From positions 8,801,280-8,865,279 of the forward strand of contig JAIUCV010000019.1 of assembly GCA_026724425.1 (NCBI GenBank): 64,000 bases of DNA. Reading direction: 5' to 3'. The position numbers and the translations under genes were made by a program. Positions 36,780 to 49,100 of the stretch are shown one piece after another (position 1 is the first letter of the stretch; every line of letters begins with the position of its first letter). The DNA comes from Erythrophleum ivorense (Eukaryota > Streptophyta > Magnoliopsida > Fabales > Fabaceae). Under the pieces are notes generated by a model, which saw nothing but the letters and a program-made list of their open reading frames with translations, searched no databases and had not been told where the DNA came from.

Positions 36780-38032
36780 CTAAAGTCTTTACATGAAACA
36801 TGTAAGGACAACATATTACTGTAGGATTCAATTAATAAAAAATCCATATTATAAAAGATATGGGATCAATTAAGGGCACGACTAGTTTAAATAAATAAAT
36901 TCAAATTTTTTTTGAAACATGAGACCATGAAAACTAACACAAAGAAAGTGTTCAAAGAAATATAAAATTAAGTGATGAAACTTTGGTTATCAAGTGACGA
37001 AATCCAATAGGAATAATTAAAAGGAGATTAAAACAATTTCAGAAAGTTTGCAAGTTATGCAAATAAGTTAGTAAATAAATATTTAAATAAAATTCAAAAA
37101 ATAGTTTCTTTTGGGAGGTTTCTACAACAAAATAATGAATGTTTGTTTAAGCACATAGCTCAACAATGTGACTAAACAAATATATATATTTCACTCAATT
37201 TCATGGACATTTGAATTTAGCTCCATTCTATTTAAACAAATACATGTGTGTTAACCTTTATAATAGGCTAACAACACTCTTATTAAATGTGATGTATAGC
37301 TAACAACTTCGTACTACTTTTTACATAAGACATTTTCAGAAAAAAAAAAATTCAAATATATAAATATGTGTGTAAAAGAGATGTAAAGTTTTTTTTTTAA
37401 AGAAAAAATAGAAATAGAAACTCATATATGGAACACCATTGAGCCATGTAACCTTTAAATTAAACTCAATAATAACATTCTAAGCAAGCATTGTGACTTC
37501 CTGTATAACCAATGTAATCTTAATATAGACAAAGTATCTTTTAGAACAAAGCATTGTAACATTTTGAGCAAACTAACATTTAGAATAGAATGGTAAGTTG
37601 TAACTTTAACCAGAAAAGCGAACTGTAACTTTCAATTTTCTAAACCAGAATTATACATAACCTTCCTTGAATGAAATCTCAATAAATTTCCGTTGCGAAG
37701 GAATATGGTTAAACAACACAAATATTTCAAATAAATAGTCATCATTTAGGTTAAAATCGCTGAGCTTTTCTCATGGATGAAATAGTTAGTGCATCTTTGG
37801 ATAACCGTTTCCACCCTCCAAACCACGTTTCGAACAAAGCAACAATTTGTTGCTTCTACATAACCATGGCTGGCAAGCGGGATTTTGAGGTTCCCCACCG
37901 CTCATCCAAACATGCTATTAATCCTTCAAAACCACTTTTCTATTTATAAGACAATCTGAGAAAAAGTTAATCTTTGATATTTTAAGTTTGGACTGAGAAC
38001 CTCTAAAGTGAAGATCCCAACAGTTCCTCTAA
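36780..38032. other. AT-rich DNA without recognised genes
   Basis: No coding, RNA or repeat feature could be supported. The stretch around 37760-37930 (ccaccctccaaaccacgtttcg, truncated here in meaning) looks like a transposon edge, but no partner end was found. Confidence 0.4.
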
Positions 38033-38533
38033 GGTTTAGTTTGGTTGGAAGTTTTTGGAAGGGAGGAGAGGGGAGGGGAGGGGAGGAAGATAAGGTGTTT
38101 GGTTAGGTAAAATTAGAGGGGAGGCGAGGAGAGAGGAGGGAAGGGAGCCAAATTTCTCTCCCTTTCAATTTGGGGGGTTTTAGAGGGGAGGGGAAGGGAG
38201 GGGTATTTTTTAAATTTTAATTTATTTTTTTGTCCTTTAATTTTTTAATATTTTAATATATTAATATTTAATAAAAATTAAGATATTTTTTTCAACAAAA
38301 ATTAAAAATAAAAAAAGATTGAAATTTATAATTTTTTTAAAAAATATTGATATAAATAAATTTTTTATAAAAAAAATTAAAATAATATAAAAAGTAAATT
38401 TGTCCAAATATAATTATCTCTCCTCCCCTCCCCTTCTAAACCAAACAATAATCTCATCTCTTTTTCCTTTCAACTAAATAGAACTCATTAAACCTCCTCT
38501 CTTCCCCTTCTCTCTGTTGAACCAAACAGACCC
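38033..38533. mobile_element. MITE, PIF/Harbinger-like, 501 bp, family 2
   Basis: The ends are ggtttagtttggttggaag and, on the other strand, gggtctgtttggttc. TAA lies on both sides (38030-38032 and 38534-38536). The interior closely matches 25705-26218, including the gaggggaggg tract and the core taatatttaataaaaattaag. Confidence 0.85.
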
Positions 38534-41500
38534 TAAAGCGTGAGGAGGGGAGGCACGATTTCATTAAAAAAGAAAAAAGAATATGTTGAAAAAAAAAAAA
38601 GTTGTGAAGCACTTTGGAAAGATTTCAGAGAAAGTCACTTTATGGGATCTAATTTCTTTAAGATCCCATGCGCTCAGCCACAATAGTTCCACGGAATTAG
38701 AAGAATTGGACCACGTGTATTTCCAACACTTGCCAAGACGCCTTTTCTTGTATAAAGTTGTGTTTTGCTGCAATAAAGATTCAGATCCAATTAGGGACAT
38801 TAAGCTTTTCGGCCTAATTAGTATGTGATATGGCTTGTGTCAAATATAAGTCCAAAGTTATTCATACAAAACTTCCTTAGCCCACTTAGGTAGAAATCAT
38901 GTTTTTGGTCCAATTCTGATTTTCAAAATTACTGTTTGTTAAAATTATTTTCCATATTCGATATAATTAAAACATATCTAATCCTTTGATTCAACATTGG
39001 GTTTAGCTTGGCCCAAGAAAAAAAATTGTGTCCAGTATTAAATGGTTGGCAATGCAGTTTTTTTTTAGCCATACTTCCAGGCGTCAAAGAAATTTACAAG
39101 TGACTTCACATATATTTTAGGATATGTCAATCTCATTTTAATCTATTTTTAAATGATAAAAATATTTTAATTATTTTTATTAAAAAATTAAAAATTATAA
39201 AAATATTATAAATCTCTCACATCACTGTTTATATATACATTTAAAAAATATTATTTTATTCTTTTTATTTTATGAGCCTAACACACGAAAAAGTTTAAAG
39301 ACATATTAATATAAATATGATGTCAAAATCAATCAACTTGCTTCAGAGGCACGGGGCAAACTGAGAGCTTTAGCAATTATAAGGTGACCAAGGTTATGTT
39401 TGGTAGGACTCTTCACGAGTAAAGTCGAATCGAACATCTAGTATACTCGATACTTAATTTGATTAAGATATCGAGCTTGTTTTTTATGCCCGTGGCTTTA
39501 TCCGGTTTAAACAAACCCAATTTTATGTTGGGTTAGAGCTGGTTAGAGTTGTTCGATCTTTTTTTTAATGAATTGATACTTATAATATAAAAATATTTTT
39601 TTTGCAGACTCATAAGTATATATTTCAAAATAATGGGCTTTTAAAATCCTTATGTTTTTAACAATAATAAAAAAATAATTTAGTATTATCAAACAAAATA
39701 TAAGCTATACTAACATAATTAGCCTTAGATAAATATGGGTATTTTCATTATTCAATAAAAGAAATATCAGTAAGTATGCACATCAATGATGAAAAATAAT
39801 TAAAAAGTAGAGATGGTTTGGGTAGGTAATATAGGCAAAGAAAATCAGATGAAATTAAATATATATATATATATATATATAAGATAACAAGATATTGATA
39901 ACTAAAAAAAATAACTATTAGGGTGGATTAGGCAGAAAATGCCTTTACCCGTACCCAGGCCTGATTTGACATAATGTTGTTTAAAATTTTGCCCATTTTA
40001 TATTTTTTGCCCGGCCAAGCCCAACCCGATTAGGCTGAGTTAGAGCGGGCCCCTAGGACTTAACAGGCCAATAAACACTCCTAATGTTTGGTAATTAGTT
40101 TGTAATGATGTAATATTTGTTGCAATATTTATTATATTTTTATAATTATCATTTAATATTATTTTACTTATTTATTTTTTTTTTAAATAAAAATAAAAAC
40201 ATCATTTCTTTTTTCATTACTTATTTTTTATATTCTCTTTATATATATGTATATATATTTATTTATTTATATTTATATTTATTTATTTATTTATTTAACA
40301 TATGGTAGCCTCTTGCTATGTTTGGAGCATCCCCTTCGAAGGGTGAGGCTTCAAGGCTGGCATAAAAAATTTGTATATATATGAATATTTAAATAAGATA
40401 TGCCCTATTTAGGTCATATTTGTATTATGTGTTTATTCTTTGGTATTTAATTGAAAAAAATTTAAAAAATTAAAGAAAGGAAATATGTGGCAGCTTGGAA
40501 CAGAGTAGCCTGATTTGTCTGGGTTAAAAACTTTCTGATAGCCAAAAATCTGTTGGAAAGGGGTTGATTAAAGGGACCTTTTTTTTTTTGGGGAAAACAG
40601 AAAATATGAGGGGAAAATGTGTTTGGTTATCTTCAATTTCTTTTTTTTTTGTACGTAATATATCTTAAAAATAAAATTTCAAGTTCATGAAAATTTGATT
40701 TGAACTGTTTGACAATAGGCTTTCCGAGTAAGTTTCTTCATCACTAGAAGTAAGGAATTTTCTTCTTTTCTTGTTATCTTAAGAGATGAAGTATGCTAAG
40801 AGCCTATAAAAATTTAAATTTGTAATAGTAAAGCAACTACTTAGAGACTGAGAAAAGTATAATGTTTAATGAATTTGATAGGAATTCCTTGCCACTTTGT
40901 TAAGAAAAGAAAAAGAAGTTATTCTCAAATATTTTATAGATTAATAAAAAAAAGTCTAGGAAAATATATAAATTCAAAAGAATCCGTGCCCCTGATGTTC
41001 GATAAAAGTAAATAGGGACAGAATAAATCTTAAAATCCAGTACTATATATAGTTAAAAAGAAAAACTTATTCTCCTTACCAATGTATGTAAATTAAAATA
41101 TAGCTATATCTTTTGATAAATTAAAAAAGAAAACCACAAACTTTTGAAAGCCCTTATTAACCAAAATGTGGAAACGAATTATGTTTTATAATCTCAAGTG
41201 AAAATTAATATTATTTCTTTCTGTAGCTTATTCCTTTTATAAAGGGTCATTTTCAATCTTTGCAGCATTACTAACCATTACGTGCTAGGATATAGTTACG
41301 CAGGCATTAGTATATAACAATGCAATGTTTAGACTGTGAATAATATTTGGTATATAAAAAATAATTTTTTATTTTTAATTATTAAATAATAATTTGTAGA
41401 TACAATTAAATAATAATTGAATAATAATTATAAAAATATAATAACTATTACTAAAAAAAAATTTCTCTCTTTTCTTTTCCTATTGACAACCAAACATGGC

Positions 41501-44407
41501 TTATAGTGACCCTGCTTTTCTTTTTCCTTTTGTTTTTTTTTTTCCTTTTTTACAAATAAATTTCTTCAGATTTGCCTTTTATGGGATATCTTGAAGATGC
41601 CTTTGGATGTAGAAAAACTTCCCCAACAAGATGATTTATTACATTGGTTATAAGTGCCGTAAACTTTAAATTTGAATGAAATTTTATATTTTTAATTAAA
41701 AAACTCTTAATTACACTTCTTTAAAAAAAACACACACACACATATATAAGTTCAAAAATTGGCACAAGACGCGAGAAACGAGGACTTTAAAAGTTGAGAG
41801 GAATTATAAAAATATGAAAAAAAAGATAATAAACATAAAAAGTAAGCGTAAATTATGTTTAACTTGATTAGTTAAATTATAATTGGATTTTTTTGTTTTG
41901 AAAAATTATATTTAATTTCTCTCATATTTTAATATATTTTGTAAATTTTTTAATTTATTTTTGTCAAAAAATTATTTTTTAACATAATTTAAGATTATAA
42001 TTTTATTTTTAATATGATAATAAAGGTATCTAAATTGATGATAAATTATAATATAAATTTATAACTTTATATTTAATTTGACATGATAGCAAAGGCTGTC
42101 AGTAATTATATTTTATTTTTTATTACAAAAAAGGCACAAAGCTTTGGGAGGGGTTTGGATGAAGGAAAATGGGCAGAATAGGGATCAAGTTCAGGTATAT
42201 TAGGTCTTCTAAAAGTTAAATCTTAAAAAGTATTATTTGAGTCAAAACTCTTAAATTAATAATTTTATTTTTTTAAAATATATTGTGTTAAAAAAATTAG
42301 CTTCATTAATAAAAAATAAATTAAATAAAATATGAATATAATTTTTTAAATAAAATAAATATTATTTGTAATTCGACCAAGTTTAAAAAAAATTAATGAA
42401 ACTTATGCAAAAATAAGGGATTGATTCGTTGGAAATTTACAGAAGCAAGCGTATGTTCCGTATATGCAATATATATTGTCGGTGCGATGATTAGTTCAAG
42501 GCATAGCTTGAGTGGAGGCCGGAGCAAGGGACGAGTGGTAAGTGCATTTGACTCTTGTTTTTTATTTTTTAATGCAATGTATATAATTACATTTTTCCGC
42601 GTATATTAATAATAACGTTGAAACTAGATCTGTTCATAAATCTAGCTCGTTTAAAAATGAGCCACGTTCATAAAAAATTACAAATTTTTTTGGGTTTGGG
42701 ACAGGCCTGAGCTCAATTTAAAAAATACTTGTTTTTAAAATTTTTTATTTTTTATTTAATTTTAAATATTAGATATATTTATTTTATTCTTATTTTAAAT
42801 ATTAAATAGCTCAAAAAAATATTACAAAAAATTTAAACAACTTAATGTATATATATATATAAAAGATAATAAAACCTCTCAAAATAATAATTTTTTAATA
42901 ATATTACTGATTAATAATGTAAGTAAGAGTAAAAAAATATAATAATTTTATATATTATATAATTTTTTACTTATATTTATAGTTATAAATAGTTTTTTTA
43001 ATAATATTATTTATTAATAATATATTTAAAAAATAATTATAATATGAGTTGAGTTTGAACTCTAACTCCAGCCAGACTAAAAAAAAAAAGTATAAATTTA
43101 GCCTATTTTATATTCAGTCTTTTTTAAAAAGACCAATTTTTTATTAATTTTTTTTAAACTCATATTTATTTTTTTTGAGTTGGGCCTGTAGGCTGGACGA
43201 GTTTTCCTACTCATCATCAAATCTAGTTGAAACATGTTGATAACTTTAAACTAATTAGATGAACCTGTTTGTACAAATGTTCGCCAACAAGCTTGTAAAG
43301 TGCTTTTTAAATAATTTTTTATAGGTTACATGAAAATTGAAAAAAAAAACACAGGCACAGAGCCCCAAAAAAATGTAAACTAACATTGTTTTGAAGTTTA
43401 TCAACAGAACTAACTTCTTCTAATATTTATTACAGATGTGCCAATAATTAGTACTTAATAATATAATAATAATATATAGTTGTTAGTAGCTAACTAATTA
43501 AAGTGCTTGTTACTATTAATAAGTATTAGTTACTAAGACATTTTAAAATTATTTTTAATATATATTAATGCCCTTAATTTCTTAATATATATTATAAAAC
43601 TTATCTTAAATATGTGTGTATATATTTTTGAACACTTCATATAATGTACTGGATATATGTACTTACCTTATCCTCCTCTCCCAGGACATATGGGTGCACG
43701 CACACATGCTCGCACACACACTTGAAACCACCACCTTTTATCTTAAATTTTGGCCCCACTTCAATTATTATTTGACTACCTTTTAATTTGTAAGAATTGG
43801 GAATATGAAAAAGGAAAAGAAAAGAAAATCATTAAAAAAAAATCATGTTTGTTGTAATTTTGTTCTTGTCATTCCCACAAATGAGGGAATAGCCATTCCG
43901 TTAGAAGTATGATGGAATGTGATTTCACCTTCTAAAATGATTGAAATGCTCTTATCCAAATGAATATTTTTACACATTTTTTATTTTTAATAATTAAAAA
44001 AATCTTTGTTGAATTAAAAAAAATTAAAAATTAAATTTCGTCATATTTTTAATAAATAGCAGTTAAAAAATATTTTTTTCCAAATTAAAAAAATAATATT
44101 TTGATTTTTTTACATTAAAGGTATTGTAATCATTTGTTTATTATTATTATTATTATTATTTTCTATTCACGCAGCCAACCATAAGAATGAAATAATATGT
44201 ATATTTCTTTTCATATTATACGAAACATAATTATAAGATACTATCCTAGCAATTCATGTTCCCATTTCCATAAAAATTTTATCTCAGCCGATTAAACATA
44301 AGCATTTGCATTGCAAAATAATAATGTAGATTGAGTGCGTCATACAAATCTCTCGCACGAATTATAGCCAATATGCCTGTATTTGTGATGCGACCAAAGG
44401 CCCAAGT
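38534..44407. other. Gene-poor AT-rich DNA upstream of the ankyrin/PGG gene
   Basis: No gene was recognised. Microsatellites occur at about 39858-39882 (AT), 40250-40300 (tatt/atatt) and 41728-41748 (AC/AT). The stretch 42640-43230 begins and ends with related words (aactagatctgttcat / atcaaatctagttg) and may be an old inverted-repeat element. The stretch 43840-44290 shares attcccacaaatg..gga with the MITE at 21259 and may be a related copy. None has clear ends. Confidence 0.4.
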
Positions 44408-44520
44408 GTCAGAGGCTCCACGATCAGGTCACTCTATACAAAACTCACTCTCCCTATTATTGTGCCTTTTTTTTCCAATTGTGAATTGAATTGCTAGCTA
44501 CCCAGAATCAATTTTTAATA
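44408..44520 (+). repeat. Partial tandem copy of exon 1 and its splice donor
   Basis: gtgtcagaggctcc..atcaggtcactctatacaaaactcactctcc at 44408-44455 is repeated as atgtcagaggctcc..accaggtcacttcatacaaaactcactctcc at 44558-44650. The upstream copy has GTG instead of ATG and lacks about 45 bp of the exon, but keeps the caggtcac donor context. It looks like a local tandem duplication of the gene start. Confidence 0.7.
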
Positions 44521-44557
44521 TTATTGGTTTGGGCTTTTGTTCCTTTTTTTTTTTTTA

Positions 44558-44960
44558 ATGTCAGAGGCTCCGGAGAAACCGAAATCGGCACCAGCTCCGC
44601 AGTCACTGGCTCCACCACCAGGTCACTTCATACAAAACTCACTCTCCATATTACTACGACTTCATTTTCCAATTAATTTTAAGAATAATATTGATTTTTT
44701 TATTAAAAATATAATTTTAAAACTTTTATTTTAATATTATTTATTTATTTATTGAAATTTATATAAACTATTTGATTGTGCTTTTATATATGTGTGTGTG
44801 TGTTATAAAAATATATACTAAAAGATGATCAAAATATTTTTAAGAATAAAATTGATTTTTTTATTAAAAATATAATTTTTTAAACTTTTATTTTAATATT
44901 ATTTATTTATTTGTTAAAATTTATATATTTACTTTATTGTTAAAACTATTTGATTGTGCT

Positions 44961-45001
<41 letters not shown>

Positions 45002-46076
45002 AGCCGCACATGTTAAATTTTTTTTAAAAAATTTGTCAGTAGTGTATCTTAAAATTTTCACTTTTGATTTTATAATTTCACCCGGTAAATTATTAATGTG
45101 AGTCCTGTCAAGATGCATTTAACAATAATAGAACTCAACCTTTTTAGGAGGTTGTTATTTCTGAAATTAATTACCCCCTCTCCTATATATATACAATGAA
45201 TTGTGAAATTATTACACCCATCATATCTTTGGTAATTAAAAATAACTCAAATAAGAAATCTTGTAAAGCATGGGTGGGGCAAGGGGGGACCAATGGGCGC
45301 CCTCTCATTTTGGTAAAAATTGAAGTTGCAGTATACCTTTTGGTAAAAATTAAGGTATGGCCACATATTAATCCCCGTAAAATTACTATTGCCCCTCAAT
45401 CTTTTTATTTATTTTCTTTTCTCCCCCCATTCTTTCACTCGATATGAAATTTACTCCTTCTTTTTGTTCAGATATTTTTCTTCTTCTCTTATTATTTAAA
45501 GTTATTCCATTTTACTTTTTGCATTTATCCTATAATCTTTTTTAACGCAATGTTGATAAATTACTTTACTTTATTATTTTTATCAAATTATCAATTAATT
45601 TTATCCATTTTTACTTGAAATTATATATTCATTTATTTCATAAAAAAGTTGACCAATTTGAATAATAATATGTATATATTTATATGCATATTATTATTAA
45701 AAATGAACATTCTTAATTATTATTTTTTAATTGGTTAATCTTATCAAATATTTATGGAATATGTTATTTGTTTTTAATAATTATTTATTTTTATCAAATT
45801 ATTTTTCAATTTGCCAAATTTATAAAATATCCATTTTATATTAATTAAATATATATTTAATATTTGTTATATTATATAAGTAATAAATGCAAAAGTATTT
45901 TAGCCAAAATAAATATATACGTAACTTATATTTTGTTACATAGATAGTAGGTGTAGCGCTTGGCTTTAGAAGAAGGTAGTAAAATTTTTAAAATAGTATA
46001 ATTTGATAATCTTTTCATGAAGGAGAAATTTAGCCTAATTATATATATGTGTACATACACACACTCGTGTGCATAC

Positions 46077-46109
<33 letters not shown>

Positions 46110-49100
46110 CGCGCGCCGCGCGCGTGTGCGCGCTGTAGATTCATTAATTGCTGATTATAGCTATTTGCAGTACTGGATGTGGATTCTTTGTATGAGGCTA
46201 TCTGTGCTAACAATTGGAGTGGTGCAAAAGCATTTCTTGACAAAAACCCAAGTGCCTTGACTGCAGAAATTACTTCTTCAGGCAAAACAGCTCTTCATGT
46301 GGCTGCTTTGTTTGGGCATGTGAACATGGTGGAAGAGTTGGTGACATTAGTCCAACCAGAACATCTGAAAATTGTTGATGCTTATGGCAATACTTCAATT
46401 TTAATTGCTACATTCACCGGAGTCACTCAAGTTGCAAAATGCCTAGTGAATAAGAATAGTGACATACTTGGCATTCCAACCCCAGCATTTGAACTTCCTG
46501 TCACAATGGCTTTTCTTAATGGTCACCAAGAAATGGGACGTTATCTTTATTCTGTCACTCCATTGAAATACCTTAAACCAGGGAAAAACCCTTTGGGTCC
46601 TATGCTTCTCCGATGTTGTTTGCAGACACAATGCCTCGGTACGTAATATTACTCAACAAGTGAACTTTAATTAGTCAACAAATTGATTTTTTTTTTCTCT
46701 CTGTTTATATTGTTATTGACAATTTATTGTGTGATTATGCTAAATAGATATTGTTTTGGATTTACTTCAACGATGCGAAGAATTGCTTTTTGTGTCTGAC
46801 GATGAGGAGTGGAAACCAATTTTTGGCATCGCAACCATGAATTCTGCTCTTCCCAGTCAAAGTGAACTTGTGTTCTGGAAACGATTGATCTATAGCTGTT
46901 AGTAATATCACTACTTAAATATTTCAAATATCTTCCTTCTTTTTCATTATTGCATGTAGATTTTTTCTGTTTATATCATATCCTCTCCTCTGTTTAGATT
47001 CTATAATGCAGCATTATGATGGTGAAAGTAGACTAAATTGCAATGTGAGAAAAAGTCACAAATATTATTGCTAAGAGATTCTTTCTTTGATGTTAAGCAA
47101 ATTATGCTTACGTCAATCCAGGCATAAGAAAGTAAAGGACAATATTAGTTTTCTATCTTGTGTTTAATATATTAAAGCACAAAGGTAAATGATGATATAT
47201 ATAATGACATCTTGTCTATTTAATTACTGAAAATAATATCTTAGATAAATACCCTTTAATTTATATCCCTTAGTTTATAGAAAAAAAAAATATAAACTGG
47301 AAAATGGAATTAGGCATACGCGCGCACGCACAGTTAGATATATATTATATTGGCTTTGTGTAGGGGTTAAAAGAAAACATAAGTATTTTGGTCATCCCTT
47401 AATTGAGCTACAAAATGGAGATTAATATGGAAGAAATTATATTTATTTTATTATTTAAAATTGTTTTTATTTGGAATAGGGAGTACTTAATTTAGAAGTA
47501 GTTATTAGTTAACATTTTAGTATTTGTGTCTAGAGGTAGATTGTTCTGTTGCATTATTTTAGGCACAAGATTTCTGTTTCAATATATTGACGGATTGGGA
47601 TTTCATTTTTTTTGTATAAATCCTTAGTTAGTTATTTACATGAGTCATTTTTAATTTTATGATAAATTAATATATGGGAAATTAATATTTTAAGAATTAT
47701 GATTTCTCTTGTTAATTATCTCCATATGCTGCATCACCTTCTTTGTTCGTCATTTGGAGAAGTAAGATCACTGGAATAAATGAGAGAAATTAGTATATTG
47801 AAGATAATTACTTGATCCAACAATTTGGTAAAGTTGACACCGTAAAATCATATTACTATAACAATTGATGGACCTTTCCTACAGCATGCTTAATTAAAAC
47901 CCCCATCTTCTCCTAATGGATAACAACATAATTGACACAACAATTTGGGCCCTTTGATTAGTTCTAATATTTCGAAGTTACTCGTATAGTTAGAAGTTAG
48001 AACCCCATTTTCTCCTGAAGGCACCTCAAAAGAAAATCAATCGAAAATGCGGAAAATAGGGCATTGTTTTTCGTGAAATCTACAATTTATCATTATATAT
48101 GTTAGAGATTTATTTGCAAGTTCACCATTTATGTCTCTTAAATATTGGTGAAATAATATTCGAAAAAGATTATATATTTTTAATTAAGATGCATAGAGAA
48201 TACACGTCTTTTCATCTGTTTTTTTATTCTTTTTTTAAAATTATTTAACGATATTAATTCGTTTTCCTTTGTTTCCTTGCCGATGTAAGATATAAATATA
48301 CATTCAACCACAACTACCAATCATGTTAGTTTGCACATCCAACAAGAAGACAGTGCTCAAGGAAAACTTACAGGGCCAGGTATATGTGCCATATATATGG
48401 AGAAAATATATCTCCTTCATTTTTAAACCTTTTTGTAGCAAAGGGAAAATTTTCTTCATCTATTTTGTAAAGTCAAGAAGAGATTGAGAGATGAATTTGC
48501 AGCCAAGAAGAGATTGGGAAAATTCTTGTTTAAACATTTTTTTTCAAAGAAAAATACAAAAACTCCTCTTAAATTTTAGTTTATTTACAAATAGTTTCTG
48601 AACTTTCAAAATGAAAAAATTAGATCTTTCAACCCTTACACTCCAAAGAGTAAGTCTTTCTATTTATTTATCTTTTGCCCTTTTATTTCTTCCTCGACTT
48701 TTGAATGCTTCGGGCTAACCCTTCCTCCGCAAGTAGCAACAGGGCATGGATTACTGCAACGGCTCATCTCCCACACCTATAGTTGTTTAGGTATATATGC
48801 TAACTTATATATTTCTTCCAAAAATTGGATACTTTTTTAAACTTTTAATTCTCATAGACCCAAATTGACAAAAAGATGTATCTGAATTACCAATCAAGGG
48901 ATTAAGAAAATACATGACCTGAAGTTGCTGCATGCGCAAGTGGCTGGTATTCTAAGCCTCGTTTGTAAGAATGCAAGGAAGAGCGACCAATCGAGTGCTT
49001 TTGCAGATGCACTATTTCTTGCGGCTAAAGAAGGTAATGTTGAGTTTGTGTTTCAAGTATCAAAAGCAAACCCAGAAATTGTGCTCACTGGGGATAGCTC

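Noticed and set aside
39380..40090. Candidate inverted-repeat element (atgtttggta / aatgtttggtaatt)
   Set aside because: Only about ten bases match and no target duplication is visible.
45926..46285. Minus-strand frame of 119 codons over the AT/GT/GC tract
   Set aside because: It runs antisense to exon 2 and through the microsatellite (a run of IYIYIY), so it is a chance frame.
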